Source: Pseudomonas denitrificans (nom. rej.)
GTDB lineage: Bacteria; Pseudomonadota; Gammaproteobacteria; Pseudomonadales; Pseudomonadaceae
Length of the DNA: 64,000 bases
Assembly (NCBI RefSeq): GCF_008807415.1
Contig: NZ_CP043626.1
Span: 2,108,001 to 2,172,000 of the forward strand
Direction of reading: 5' to 3'
Shown here one piece after another: positions 26,453-35,135 of the stretch. The position numbers and the translations under genes were made by a program. The notes below the pieces were generated by a model. The model saw nothing but the letters and a program-made list of their open reading frames with translations, did no database searches and had not been told where the DNA came from. Position 1 is the stretch's first letter. The number at the start of each line of letters is the position of its first letter.

Positions 26453-27226
26453 TTAACTGCGATAGGCGGCCTCGCCGTCCTCGATCAGGCGCAACGCCGA
26501 TTCCCAGGCCAGCAGGTGCAGGCCGTCGACCAGCGCTTCCTCTTCCTGTACCGCAACGCGCTCGCACACAACGTGCGACGGGTAACACAGCTGGCGGCCA
26601 CCAGCCAGGGCCTGGACCTGCGCCTGGCAGGCACGTTCGAGAAAGTAGATCTGGTTGAAGGCTTCGGCGATGCAGCGCCCGGTAGCCAGCAGGCCATGGT
26701 TGCGCAGGATCATCACCATGTGGCTGCCCAGATCGCCGACCAGGCGCGAGCGCTCGGCCGGGTCCAGGGCAATGCCTTCGTAGTCGTGGTAACCCAGGCG
26801 GTTGTAGAACTTCAGCGCGTGCTGGCTGATCGGCAGCAGGCCGTCTTCCTGGGCGGATACCGCGATGCCGGCAGCGGTGTGGGTGTGGATCACGCAGGCC
26901 ACGTCCTCGCGGGCGGCGTGTACCGCGGAATGGATGTTGAAGCCGGCGCGATTGACGCTTTTCGGCCCGAAGCGCGGATCGATGACGTCGCCCGCGTGGT
27001 CGACCTTCACAAGGTCGGAGGCGCGCATTTCATGGAACATCACGCCGTAGCGATTGATCAGGTAGTGGCCCGGCTCGCCCGGCACCCGCGCGGAGATGTG
27101 GGTGTCGATGTGGTCGGTCCAGCGGAAGTGCGCAATCAGCCGGTACAGCGCGGCGAGTTCGCAGCGGGCCTGCCACTCTTCGGCGGAAATGCTCGACGGA
27201 TCGATGTTGTAAGCTGTGTCACGCAT
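26453..27226 (-). CDS. Class II aldolase/adducin family protein
   Basis: A 257-residue protein, MRDTAYNIDPSS. The metal-binding His pair is in IHTHTAAG near residue 108, a further His in ILRNHGLLATG near residue 190, and the fold's NRYGVMFHEM block is present. Some members are fuculose-phosphate-type aldolases; many Pseudomonas copies are of unknown activity. It is divergent from a MocR regulator (about 190 bp apart) and is followed by a polyamine-type binding protein. The set looks like a small catabolic unit whose substrate is unknown. Confidence 0.82.
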   Translation of the reverse strand: MRDTAYNIDPSSISAEEWQARCELAALYRLIAHFRWTDHIDTHISARVPGEPGHYLINRYGVMFHEMRASDLVKVDHAGDVIDPRFGPKSVNRAGFNIHSAVHAAREDVACVIHTHTAAGIAVSAQEDGLLPISQHALKFYNRLGYHDYEGIALDPAERSRLVGDLGSHMVMILRNHGLLATGRCIAEAFNQIYFLERACQAQVQALAGGRQLCYPSHVVCERVAVQEEEALVDGLHLLAWESALRLIEDGEAAYRS

Positions 27227-27412
27227 GACGGGCTGTCCCTGTTCTTGTTCGGGGGTTCTTATTTCAGGCTGTGCGGCTAATTGCCGCCGTCTGGGACCGA
27301 GTGTGCTGGGCGTGCCCGGCCCGCACCATGCACAGGGACAACGCAGAAATTGCAGTGCTGTTATGGTCCGCGGACCTGTACAGATCCTTCCCCACCAGAA
27401 TCGGACCTTCGG

Positions 27413-28813
27413 ATGCTGTTGCTCGACCCCACCTCGGACATTCCCCTGGTCACCCAGATCGTCGACGGCATCGCCCAGGCCATCGACGAGCAGCGCCTGC
27501 GCCCCGGCGCCAAGCTGCCCTCGATCCGCAAGTTCGCCCAGGCCAACGGCGTCAGCCACTTCACCGTGGTCGAGGCGTACGACCGGCTGGTGGCGCGCGG
27601 CTGTCTGAACGCCGTGCCCAACGCCGGCTTCTATGTGCGCGGCCCGGCAGTCGAGGACAGCGCCAGCGATGAGGCGCCCACCGAATTCGACTTCGATGCG
27701 CACCTGTTGCTGCACAAGGTCTTCCAGCCGCTGGGCATGGAGCTGCGGCCCGGCGTCGGCCTGCTGCCCGAACACTGGCTCGACGGCGAAGGCCTGCTGC
27801 GCGGCTTGCGCAGCCTGGCGCGGGAAGAACCGACCCAGTTCGGCAACTACGGCCACAGCAAGGGCAACCCAAAGCTGCGCGGCAAGCTGGCCGACCGCCT
27901 GGGTGATGCGGGCGTGGCTGCCAGCCCGGAGCAGATTTTGCTGACCGCCGGCGCCAGCCAGGCGCTGGACCTGACCGTGCGCTACCTGGTGCAGCGTGGC
28001 GACCCGGTGCTCGTTGACGAGCCTGGCTACCACAACCTGTTCCTCAACCTGCGCCTGCAGGGCGCGCAGCTGCTGGGCGTGCCGCGCAGCGCCGACGGGC
28101 TGGATCTCGACCGCCTGGAGCAACTGGCCCGCGAACACCGCCCCAAGGTCTACTTCACCCAGGCGCGCCTGCAGAGCCCCACCGGCGGCAGCCTGTCGCT
28201 GGCTGCGGCGCATCGTCTGCTGCAACTGGCGGAGAAGTACGACTTCCTGATCGTCGAGAACGACATCTACGCCGACCTCGACCCCGCCGGCCAGTTGCTG
28301 CTGGCCAACCTCGACCAGCTGGCGCGGGTGATCTACATCAGCAGCCTGTCCAAGGTCATCGCCCCGGCCCTACGCACCGGCTTCATCGCCGCGCACCCCG
28401 AGCTGATCGAGGAGCTGGTACCGCTGAAGATGGTCAGCGGCCTGACCAGCTCGGAACTCACCGAGACCCTGGCCCTGGACATCCTCCTGCAGGGCCGCCA
28501 CCGCAAGCACGTGCGCCAGCTGCGCGACCAGCTCGGCGAAGCCCACGACAGCGTGGCGCGGCGCCTGGAAGCCGCCGGCCTGGAAATCTTCCATGAACCG
28601 CGCGCCGGCCTGTTCCTCTGGGCCCGCCACCGCGCGGTGGATGACGCCACCCTGCTCGCCAGCCGCGCCAAGGAAGCGAAGATCCTGCTGTTCCCCGGCC
28701 AGCTGTTCATGCCCGACGGCCGCAGCGTGCCGTGGATGCGCTTCAACGTCGCGCACTCGCTGGACGAGCGGCTGTACGCTTTTCTATCGGCACAAAGCGA
28801 AGTTCCGGGCTGA
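27413..28813 (+). CDS. MocR-type regulator (GntR wHTH + PLP aminotransferase fold)
   Basis: A 466-residue fusion. Residues about 8–75 form the GntR winged helix (LRPGAKLPSIRKFAQANGVSHFTVVEAYDRL over the helices), and the rest is a fold-type I aminotransferase with the PLP lysine in SSLSKVIAPALRTG. An upstream in-frame ATG reading exists but the start at 27413 gives the usual length. MocR proteins sense an amine or amino acid as a PLP adduct and generally control the divergent gene, here the class II aldolase and binding-protein genes. This is inference from position. Confidence 0.88.
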   Translation: MLLLDPTSDIPLVTQIVDGIAQAIDEQRLRPGAKLPSIRKFAQANGVSHFTVVEAYDRLVARGCLNAVPNAGFYVRGPAVEDSASDEAPTEFDFDAHLLLHKVFQPLGMELRPGVGLLPEHWLDGEGLLRGLRSLAREEPTQFGNYGHSKGNPKLRGKLADRLGDAGVAASPEQILLTAGASQALDLTVRYLVQRGDPVLVDEPGYHNLFLNLRLQGAQLLGVPRSADGLDLDRLEQLAREHRPKVYFTQARLQSPTGGSLSLAAAHRLLQLAEKYDFLIVENDIYADLDPAGQLLLANLDQLARVIYISSLSKVIAPALRTGFIAAHPELIEELVPLKMVSGLTSSELTETLALDILLQGRHRKHVRQLRDQLGEAHDSVARRLEAAGLEIFHEPRAGLFLWARHRAVDDATLLASRAKEAKILLFPGQLFMPDGRSVPWMRFNVAHSLDERLYAFLSAQSEVPG

Positions 28814-28887
28814 CGGTCACAAAAATCGCGGGCGCCGAGTCCAAGGAAGAACAGCCGGTCTTTCGCCCGGCAAGTCAGGAGGACACC

Positions 28888-29688
28888 GTGAAATTTCCCG
28901 CCATCGACCCGCAACAGCTGCAACGCGCCCAGCAAGGCGACCCCGCCGCCCTCGACGCATTGCTGCTGGCCCTGCAAGCGCCAGTCTACAACCTCGCCCT
29001 GCGCATGCTGGGCCGCCGTGAAGACGCCCAGGACGCCAGCCAGGAAATCCTCCTGCGCATCACCACGCACCTCGCCAGCTTCCGCGGCGACAGCCAGTTT
29101 TCCACCTGGGCCTTCCGCATAGCGAGCAACGCGCTGCTGACCGCGCGCACCAAGGTCCGCGAGACGCCCACCGTGTCGCTGGAGGCGCTGGCGGAAAAGC
29201 TCGACCTCGGCCTGCGCCTGGCGGAGGCCAATGAACGCCCGCTGGAGCCCGCCGACAAGCTCGCCGCCGAGCGCATCGCCCTGGCCTGCACCCAGGGCAT
29301 GCTGATGTGCCTGGAGCGCGAGCAGCGCCTGGCCTATGTGCTCGACATCGCCTTCGGGCTGGACTCGGAGACGGCGGCAGCGGTGCTGGAGATCGAGCCG
29401 GCGGCCTATCGCAAGCGCCTGTCACGGGCGCGCCTGCGGCTGGATGAGTTCATGCAGCAGCACTGCGGGCTGGTCAACGCGCAGGCAGCCTGTTCCTGCG
29501 AGCGCCAGGCAATGGCCCTGCCAGTGGGCGCCAGCGACACTCGCAAGGCCGAGAGCGAGCTGCTCGCCCTCACCCGCCTGGCGGATGCGGCGGCGGTGTT
29601 CCGCGCCCACCCGGATTACCGCGTCCCGCAACGGGTCATCGAAACCGTCCGCGCCGTGCTGCAGCAGCACACCGGAGGCTGGCAATGA
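28888..29688 (+). CDS. RNA polymerase sigma factor, sigma-70/ECF type, with C-terminal extension
   Basis: A 266-residue sigma factor. GTG 28888 is fixed by CAGGAGG eight bases before. Region 2 is at about residues 18–85 (RMLGRREDAQDASQEILLRI, QFSTWAFRIASNALL) and region 4 at about 140–195 (LEREQRLAYVLDIAFGLD, AAYRKRLSRARLRL). It is longer than classical ECF factors (~190 aa) by about 70 residues, which include CSCERQ. No anti-sigma gene is next to it; instead its stop overlaps (ATGA) the start of a PaaI-type thioesterase. The extension may replace an anti-sigma factor, as in some ECF groups. Confidence 0.82.
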   Translation: MKFPAIDPQQLQRAQQGDPAALDALLLALQAPVYNLALRMLGRREDAQDASQEILLRITTHLASFRGDSQFSTWAFRIASNALLTARTKVRETPTVSLEALAEKLDLGLRLAEANERPLEPADKLAAERIALACTQGMLMCLEREQRLAYVLDIAFGLDSETAAAVLEIEPAAYRKRLSRARLRLDEFMQQHCGLVNAQAACSCERQAMALPVGASDTRKAESELLALTRLADAAAVFRAHPDYRVPQRVIETVRAVLQQHTGGWQ

Positions 29689-30104
29689 ACGCGATCGCTG
29701 ACCTGGGCTACCCCGAGGGCTTCGAGCCACTGCAGCGACGCAACCCATTGCTGGACCTGCTCGGTCCGTTCCTGGTGCGCGGCGAAGGTGATTCACTGGA
29801 ACTCGGCCTGCTGCTGGACGAACGCCACACCAACAGCCGCGGCGGCGTACACGGTGGCATCCTCGCCACCCTGGCGGACATCGGCATGGGTTACGCCATG
29901 GCCTTCTCCAGCCAGCCGCCGCAGCCGCTGGTCACCGCCAGCCTGACCCTGGACTACGTCTCCACTGCGCAGGTCGGCGACTGGTTGAGCATCCGCCTGC
30001 TGCACAACCGGCGCGGCCGGCAGATGGCCTTCGCCAATGCGCTGCTGTCGGTGGGCGACAAGGTGGTGGCGCAGGCCAGTGCGGTGTTCGCGGTCCCGCA
30101 CTGA
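29685..30104 (+). CDS. PaaI family hotdog-fold thioesterase
   Basis: A 139-residue hotdog protein, translationally coupled to the sigma factor by an ATGA overlap. The family block HTNSRGGVHGGILATLADIG (about residues 46–65) carries the catalytic region, followed by SLTLDYVSTAQVGDWL. It should hydrolyse acyl- or aryl-acyl-CoA. Coupling to a sigma factor suggests a shared signal, but the link is unexplained. Confidence 0.85.
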   Translation: MNAIADLGYPEGFEPLQRRNPLLDLLGPFLVRGEGDSLELGLLLDERHTNSRGGVHGGILATLADIGMGYAMAFSSQPPQPLVTASLTLDYVSTAQVGDWLSIRLLHNRRGRQMAFANALLSVGDKVVAQASAVFAVPH

Positions 30105-30179
30105 TCCAGCGGATATCGCCAGCGGGCGCGCGAGGCCTTAGACTTGCCGCCCATCAGCAACCGCCAGCAAGAGATCACT

Positions 30180-30880
30180 ATGGGCGCCCAGTGGAAAGCC
30201 AAACATAAAGAAGTCGCCGCCAACGCCAAGGGCCGCATCTTCGGCAAACTGTCGAAGGAAATCATGATCGCCGCGCGCAATGGCGCCGACCCGGACATGA
30301 ACCCGAAACTGCGCCTGGTCGTCGAGCAGGCCAAGAAGGCCTCGATGCCGCGCGATACCCTGGAGCGCGCCATCAAGAAAGGCGCCGGCCTGCTGGACGG
30401 CGCCGCCACCTTCGAGCGCGTGGTCTACGAAGGCTTCGCCCCGCACCGCGTGCCGGTGATCGTCGAATGCCTGACCGACAACGTGAACCGCACCATCGCG
30501 GAAATCCGCGTGCTGTTCCGCAAGGGCCAGCTGGGCGCTTCCGGCTCGGTCTCCTGGGACTTCGATTATCTGGGCCTGGTCGAGGCCACCCCGGCCAGCG
30601 CTGACGCCGACCCGGAACTGGCCGCCATCGAAGCCGGCGCCCAGGACTTCGAGCCGGGCGAGGAAGAAGGCGACACCCTGTTCCTCACCGACTCCACCGA
30701 TCTGGACGCCGTCTGCCGCGCCTGCCCGAGCACGGTTTCACCGTCGCCTCGGCCAAGCTCGGCTACAAGGCGAAGAACCCGGTGAGCCTGTCCGACGCGG
30801 AGCTGGAGGAAGTCGAAGCCTTCCTCGATGCCCTCGACGGCAACGACGACGTGCAGAACCTCTACGTCGGCCTGGCGTAA
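30180..30880 (+). pseudogene. YebC/PmpR family regulator, interrupted by a -1 frameshift
   Basis: The first frame encodes [15 protein letters not shown] onwards, a YebC/TACO1-family protein with [17 protein letters not shown] and [13 protein letters not shown]. The frame is lost after [10 protein letters not shown] (about 30720) and would end at 30785. The next frame continues the family sequence without a gap: [19 protein letters not shown] down to [11 protein letters not shown] and TAA at 30880. One missing C (GCCTGCC for GCCCTGCC) explains it. Restored length is 233 residues, normal for the YeeN-like branch. YebC proteins relieve ribosome stalling and have been called transcription regulators. 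The break may be real or a sequencing error. Confidence 0.88.
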
Positions 30881-30931
30881 AAGCAAGGCACCCCGGGGAG
30901 ATGGGGCAAACCCGTCTCCCTCGCACCACCG

Positions 30932-31372
30932 TCAGTACAGCCCGGTCGCGCTCCCCGGTTCGAACACCGGAGTTTCGTTGGCCTGGATCATGTTGTAGCT
31001 CAGCATGAAGGTCACGCCGCCCTCGCTGCCCAGCGCCTGGCTGACCCAGCCGATGGGGTTGTTGAACAGCGAATCATCCGGGTTGAGCACACCGATAGCT
31101 GCCGAGTCGGGATCGTTGTCCCAGGTGACATCACCCCAGTGCCACCCCAGCCCCAGCACGAACTGCCGTCCCAGCAGGGCACCGAGCGCGAACACCGTGT
31201 CATCGTCCACCTCACGCTGCTGCGCCTTGGCTTCGCGCACGTACTGGGTAATCGCCGCGACCACCTCATGGGGTGGCAACTCGGGCGCCAGCTGAAGCAG
31301 CACCAGTCCCTGCTGTTGCAGATCTTCCAGTTGTTGTTCCAGTTCCGCCGACAGCGGGATGATTTCAGCCAT
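30932..31372 (-). CDS. Hypothetical cytoplasmic protein (possibly DUF3806-like)
   Basis: A 146-residue acidic protein, MAEIIPLSAELEQQ, with AGGAG upstream (read on the minus strand). The middle LGALLGRQFVLGLGWHWGDVTWDND resembles the core of DUF3806-type proteins, which some annotate near toxin–immunity loci, but I am not certain. No signal peptide or membrane segment. It stands alone between the frameshifted yebC-like gene (convergent) and a LysR gene. Confidence 0.65.
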   Translation of the reverse strand: MAEIIPLSAELEQQLEDLQQQGLVLLQLAPELPPHEVVAAITQYVREAKAQQREVDDDTVFALGALLGRQFVLGLGWHWGDVTWDNDPDSAAIGVLNPDDSLFNNPIGWVSQALGSEGGVTFMLSYNMIQANETPVFEPGSATGLY

Positions 31373-31449
31373 GCTTCCTTCTCCTCAAACGGTTCCCGCG
31401 CTGTCCTGGCGGGTCCCTGTCACTGTTGAAACTTCCATCCTGCCGACAC

Positions 31450-32346
31450 TCAAACGGCGCGGCCCATCAGTACGTCCTGGCTGCCTTCGGCCTTTTCCCG
31501 CAGGAAATCCCAGGTAGTGCGCATCCGCGCGATGTCCTTGAGTTCGGTCGGCATCAGCATCCAGAAGGTCCGCACGAACTCGATTTCCCCTGCCAGCACC
31601 GGCTGCAGCGACGGGTCTTCGGCTGCCGCGAACGCCGGCAGGATCGCCAGCCCGGCGCCCTCCGACACCGCGCGCTGCTGGGCGAGGATGCTGGTGCAGC
31701 GCAGCGCCATGTGCAACGGCCGGCCGATCTCGTCGAGGTACTGCAGCTCCTTGCTGTAGAGCAGGTCGTCGACGTAGCCGACCAGGGCGTGCTCGCGCAG
31801 GTCGTCGCGGTTGCGGATCGGCCCGCGCTCGGCGAGGTAGTCCTGCGAGGCGTAGAGGCGCAGCACGTAGTCGGTCAGCCGGGTAATCAGGTAAGGCCCG
31901 CGGCCGGGGCGCTCCAGGGTGATCACTATGTCCGCCTCGTGGCGCGACAGCTGCAACGCCCGTGGGACCGCCAGCAGGTCCACACCCAGGTGCGGGTGGC
32001 GCTGGTTCAGCTCCACCAGTTGCGAGGTCAGCAGCGTCGAGCCGTAACCCTCGGTGGCGCCGATGCGTACCTTGCCGGAGAGATTGTCTTCGGCGCCGGC
32101 CAGGCGCTTCTCGATCACCTTGCAGGCGCTTTCCATGGCCTCGGCCTGGGGCAGCAGCCCGTGGCCGGCCTCGGTCAGCCGATAGCCGGCGGGCTCGCGC
32201 ACCAGCAGTTGGGCGCCGATGCTCTTCTCCAGCGCCTGCAGGCGGCGGGCGACCGTGGTGTGGTCCACGCCCAGGCGTCGCGCGGCCACGGTCAGCTTGC
32301 CGGCCCGGGAAAGCTCGAGGAAAAACCGCAGGTTGTCCCAGTCCAT
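31450..32346 (-). CDS. LysR family transcriptional regulator divergent from mmsAB
   Basis: A 298-residue LTTR started at MDWDNLRFFLELS. The helix-turn-helix is at about residues 15–40 (GKLTVAARRLGVDHTTVARRL), followed by the coiled linker and the effector domain (GKVRIGATEGYGSTLL). The MDW start and RAGKLTVAA-type block mark the group typified by PtxE/YdhB-like regulators. It is 131 bp from mmsA, divergent, so control of valine catabolism is likely. In P. aeruginosa the known mmsAB regulator is MmsR of the AraC family, so this would be a different arrangement. Confidence 0.85.
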   Translation of the reverse strand: MDWDNLRFFLELSRAGKLTVAARRLGVDHTTVARRLQALEKSIGAQLLVREPAGYRLTEAGHGLLPQAEAMESACKVIEKRLAGAEDNLSGKVRIGATEGYGSTLLTSQLVELNQRHPHLGVDLLAVPRALQLSRHEADIVITLERPGRGPYLITRLTDYVLRLYASQDYLAERGPIRNRDDLREHALVGYVDDLLYSKELQYLDEIGRPLHMALRCTSILAQQRAVSEGAGLAILPAFAAAEDPSLQPVLAGEIEFVRTFWMLMPTELKDIARMRTTWDFLREKAEGSQDVLMGRAV

Positions 32347-32477
32347 ATCTGCCTCAGCACGGGCCGTGTCTGCAAAAATGCAGAGCATACTTGCACATCA
32401 CCTCATTGAGCACATCAAAAATGCACTGCTAGGATCGTTCCAGACAACAAGAAAGCCTTCAGGCTGGGAGAACCCCG

Positions 32478-33986
32478 ATGACTGCAACTGCCGTCCCGAC
32501 CGTCAAACTCTTCCTCGACGGCAAGCCCGTCGAGTCCACCACCACCGAATGGCGCGACGTGATCAACCCCGCCACCCAGGAGGTCCTCGCCCGAGTACCC
32601 TTCGCCACGCCCGAGGAAGTCGAGCGCGCGGTGGCCAGTGCCAAGGCCGCGTTCAAGACCTGGAAGAAGACGCCCATCGGCGCCCGCGCGCGCATCTTCC
32701 TCAAGTACCAGCAACTGATCCGCGAGAACATGAAGGAACTGGCGGCGATCCTCACCGCCGAACAGGGCAAGACCCTGCCCGATGCCGAGGGCGACGTGTT
32801 CCGCGGCCTGGAAGTGGTCGAGCACGCCGCAGGGATCGGCAATCTGCAACTGGGCGAGCTGGCCAACAACGTGGCCGGCGGCGTCGATACCTTCACCATC
32901 CTGCAACCCATCGGCGTCTGCGCCGGTATCACCCCCTTCAACTTCCCGGCGATGATTCCGCTGTGGATGTTCCCGATGGCCATCGCCACCGGCAACACCT
33001 TCGTCCTCAAGCCCTCCGAGCAGGACCCGATGGTGACCATGCGCCTGGTCGAGCTGGCCCATGAAGCCGGCGTTCCGCCGGGCGTGCTCAACGTCATCCA
33101 TGGCGGCCCGGACGTGGTGAACGCCATCTGCGACCACCCGGACATCAAGGCCGTCTCCTTCGTCGGCTCCACCCGCGTCGGCACCCACGTCTACAACCGC
33201 GCATCCCAGGCCGGCAAGCGCGTGCAGTGCATGATGGGCGCGAAGAACCACGCCATCGTGCTGCCCGACGCCAACAAGGAGCAGACCCTCAACGCCATTG
33301 CCGGTGCGGCCTTCGGCGCGGCCGGGCAACGTTGCATGGCGTTGTCGGTGGCGATCCTGGTGGGTGAAGCCCACGACTGGATTCCCGACCTGGTGGCCAA
33401 GGCCAAGACCCTCAAGGTCAGCGGCGGTACCGAGGCCAATACCGACGTCGGCCCGCTGGTCTCCTGTGCGGCGCTGGATCGCGTCAGCGGCCTGATCGAA
33501 CGCGGTACCCAGGAAGGCGCCAGGCTGGAGCTGGACGGCCGCAACCCGCAGGTGGCCGGCTACGCCAAGGGCAATTTCGTCGGCCCGACCGTGTTCTCCG
33601 GCGTCACCCCGCAGATGACCATCTACCGCGAGGAGATTTTCGGTCCGGTGCTCTGCGTGGTGTCGGTAAAGACCTTCGACGAGGCCATCGAGCTGATCAA
33701 CGCCAACCCCAACGGCAACGGCACCGCGCTGTTCACCCGCTCCGGCGCTGCCGCGCGGCACTTCAAGGAGGAGATCGATGTCGGCCAGGTGGGCATCAAC
33801 GTGCCGATCCCGGTGCCGGTGCCGCTGTTCTCCTTCACCGGCTCGCGCGGCTCCAAGCTGGGCGACCTGGGCCCGTACGGCAAGCAGGTGGTGCAGTTCT
33901 ACACCCAGACCAAGACCGTCACCGAACGCTGGTTCGACGAGAACGAGGTCGGCGGCGCGGTGAACACCACCATCAACCTCAAATAA
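32478..33986 (+). CDS. mmsA: Methylmalonate-semialdehyde dehydrogenase (CoA-acylating)
   Basis: A 502-residue aldehyde dehydrogenase. It converts methylmalonate semialdehyde, NAD+ and CoA to propionyl-CoA in valine degradation. The catalytic Cys is in [11 protein letters not shown] near residue 285. The N-terminal [17 protein letters not shown], the [16 protein letters not shown] block and the C-terminal [18 protein letters not shown] are diagnostic for MmsA over other ALDHs. ATG 32478 follows GGGAGAACCCCG. mmsB follows about 140 bp later. Confidence 0.95.
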   Translation: MTATAVPTVKLFLDGKPVESTTTEWRDVINPATQEVLARVPFATPEEVERAVASAKAAFKTWKKTPIGARARIFLKYQQLIRENMKELAAILTAEQGKTLPDAEGDVFRGLEVVEHAAGIGNLQLGELANNVAGGVDTFTILQPIGVCAGITPFNFPAMIPLWMFPMAIATGNTFVLKPSEQDPMVTMRLVELAHEAGVPPGVLNVIHGGPDVVNAICDHPDIKAVSFVGSTRVGTHVYNRASQAGKRVQCMMGAKNHAIVLPDANKEQTLNAIAGAAFGAAGQRCMALSVAILVGEAHDWIPDLVAKAKTLKVSGGTEANTDVGPLVSCAALDRVSGLIERGTQEGARLELDGRNPQVAGYAKGNFVGPTVFSGVTPQMTIYREEIFGPVLCVVSVKTFDEAIELINANPNGNGTALFTRSGAAARHFKEEIDVGQVGINVPIPVPVPLFSFTGSRGSKLGDLGPYGKQVVQFYTQTKTVTERWFDENEVGGAVNTTINLK

Positions 33987-34126
33987 ATCAGCCTGCCCGC
34001 CCGCTCGCCCCGAGCCGATCCGGACTTCAGCAAGGATGCTGGTCCGGACCCGGCACCACGCGGGCGGGCACCTCCTTTCGCGCCTGATCGACCGGGCGCC
34101 CCGAACAAGAAGAAGAGGACCAACCC

Positions 34127-35002
34127 ATGCGCATCGGCTTCATCGGACTCGGCAACATGGGCGGCCCCATGGCCGCCAACCTGCTCAAGGCCGGCTTCGA
34201 CCTGAGCGTCTTCGATCTCTCCGCCAAGGCCGTGGAAGCGGCCGTCGCCCTCGGCGCCCGCGCCCTGGCATCCCCCGCCGAAGTGGCGCGCGACGATGTC
34301 GAGGTGATCATCACCATGCTGCCCGCCGCCGCCCACGTGAAGCAGGTCTTCCTCGGTGACGACGGCCTGCTGGCCAACGTGCAACCCGGCGTGCTGCTGA
34401 TTGATTCGTCCACCATCGACCCGCTGAACGCCCGCGAGGTCAGCGCCGCCGCCCTTGCCCACGGCAACCCGATGCTCGATGCGCCGGTTTCCGGCGGCAC
34501 CGCTGGCGCTGCCGCAGGCACCCTGACCTTCATGGTCGGTGGCCATCAGGCCGACTTCGATCGCGCCCGCCCGGTACTCGCGGCGATGGGCAAGAACATC
34601 GTGCACTGCGGCGGCGCCGGTAACGGCCAGGTGGCCAAGGTGGCGAACAACCTGCTGCTGGGCATCTCCATGATCGGCGTGGCGGAAGCCATGTCCCTGG
34701 GCGTGAAGCTGGGCATGGACGCAGAAGTGCTGGCCGGCATCATCAACACCTCCAGCGGCCGCTGCTGGAGCTCGGAAGTGAACAACCCGCTCACCGGCGC
34801 CCCGGCGGCGCGCGGCTACAGCGGCGGCTTCGGCACCGACCTGATGCTCAAGGACCTCGGTCTGGCCAGCGAGGCAGCGCGCCAGGTGCGCCAGCCCGTG
34901 CTGCTCGGCGCCCTGGCCCAGCAGCTGTTCCAGACCTTCAGCAACCAGGGCAACGGTCAGCTGGACTTCTCGGCCATCGTGAAGCTGTACGAACAGGGCT
35001 GA
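34127..35002 (+). CDS. mmsB: 3-hydroxyisobutyrate dehydrogenase
   Basis: A 291-residue beta-hydroxyacid dehydrogenase. The Rossmann motif is GFIGLGNMGGPMAANL (residues 3–18). The substrate-binding block DAPVSGGTAGAAAGTL and the catalytic Lys in GQVAKVANNLLLG follow. It oxidises 3-hydroxyisobutyrate to methylmalonate semialdehyde, the substrate of the preceding mmsA product, so the two form the last steps of the valine branch. Confidence 0.94.
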   Translation: MRIGFIGLGNMGGPMAANLLKAGFDLSVFDLSAKAVEAAVALGARALASPAEVARDDVEVIITMLPAAAHVKQVFLGDDGLLANVQPGVLLIDSSTIDPLNAREVSAAALAHGNPMLDAPVSGGTAGAAAGTLTFMVGGHQADFDRARPVLAAMGKNIVHCGGAGNGQVAKVANNLLLGISMIGVAEAMSLGVKLGMDAEVLAGIINTSSGRCWSSEVNNPLTGAPAARGYSGGFGTDLMLKDLGLASEAARQVRQPVLLGALAQQLFQTFSNQGNGQLDFSAIVKLYEQG

Positions 35003-35014
35003 TCTCGGCAATTC

Positions 35015-35066
35015 CCTGCAGGAGCATGCCATGGACGCGATCGCGTGCATGGCACGCTCCCACGGG
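35015..35066. repeat. REP-like palindrome
   Basis: CTGCAGGAGCATGCCATGGACGCGA pairs imperfectly with TCGCGTGCATGGCACGCTCCCACGG. It is a degenerate member of the TAGGAGCG–CGCTCCTA family and lies 12 bp after mmsB. Confidence 0.65.
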
Positions 35067-35135
35067 GGCCAGCGAACCGCATCCCCGCCTCTATCTCGGC
35101 TATCATGCGCGCTCCGCCCCACCGGATGCCGCCCG

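Noticed and set aside
27227..27412. Riboswitch between the aldolase and MocR genes
   Set aside because: The 186-bp gap shows no recognisable riboswitch core; it is better explained as a MocR operator region.
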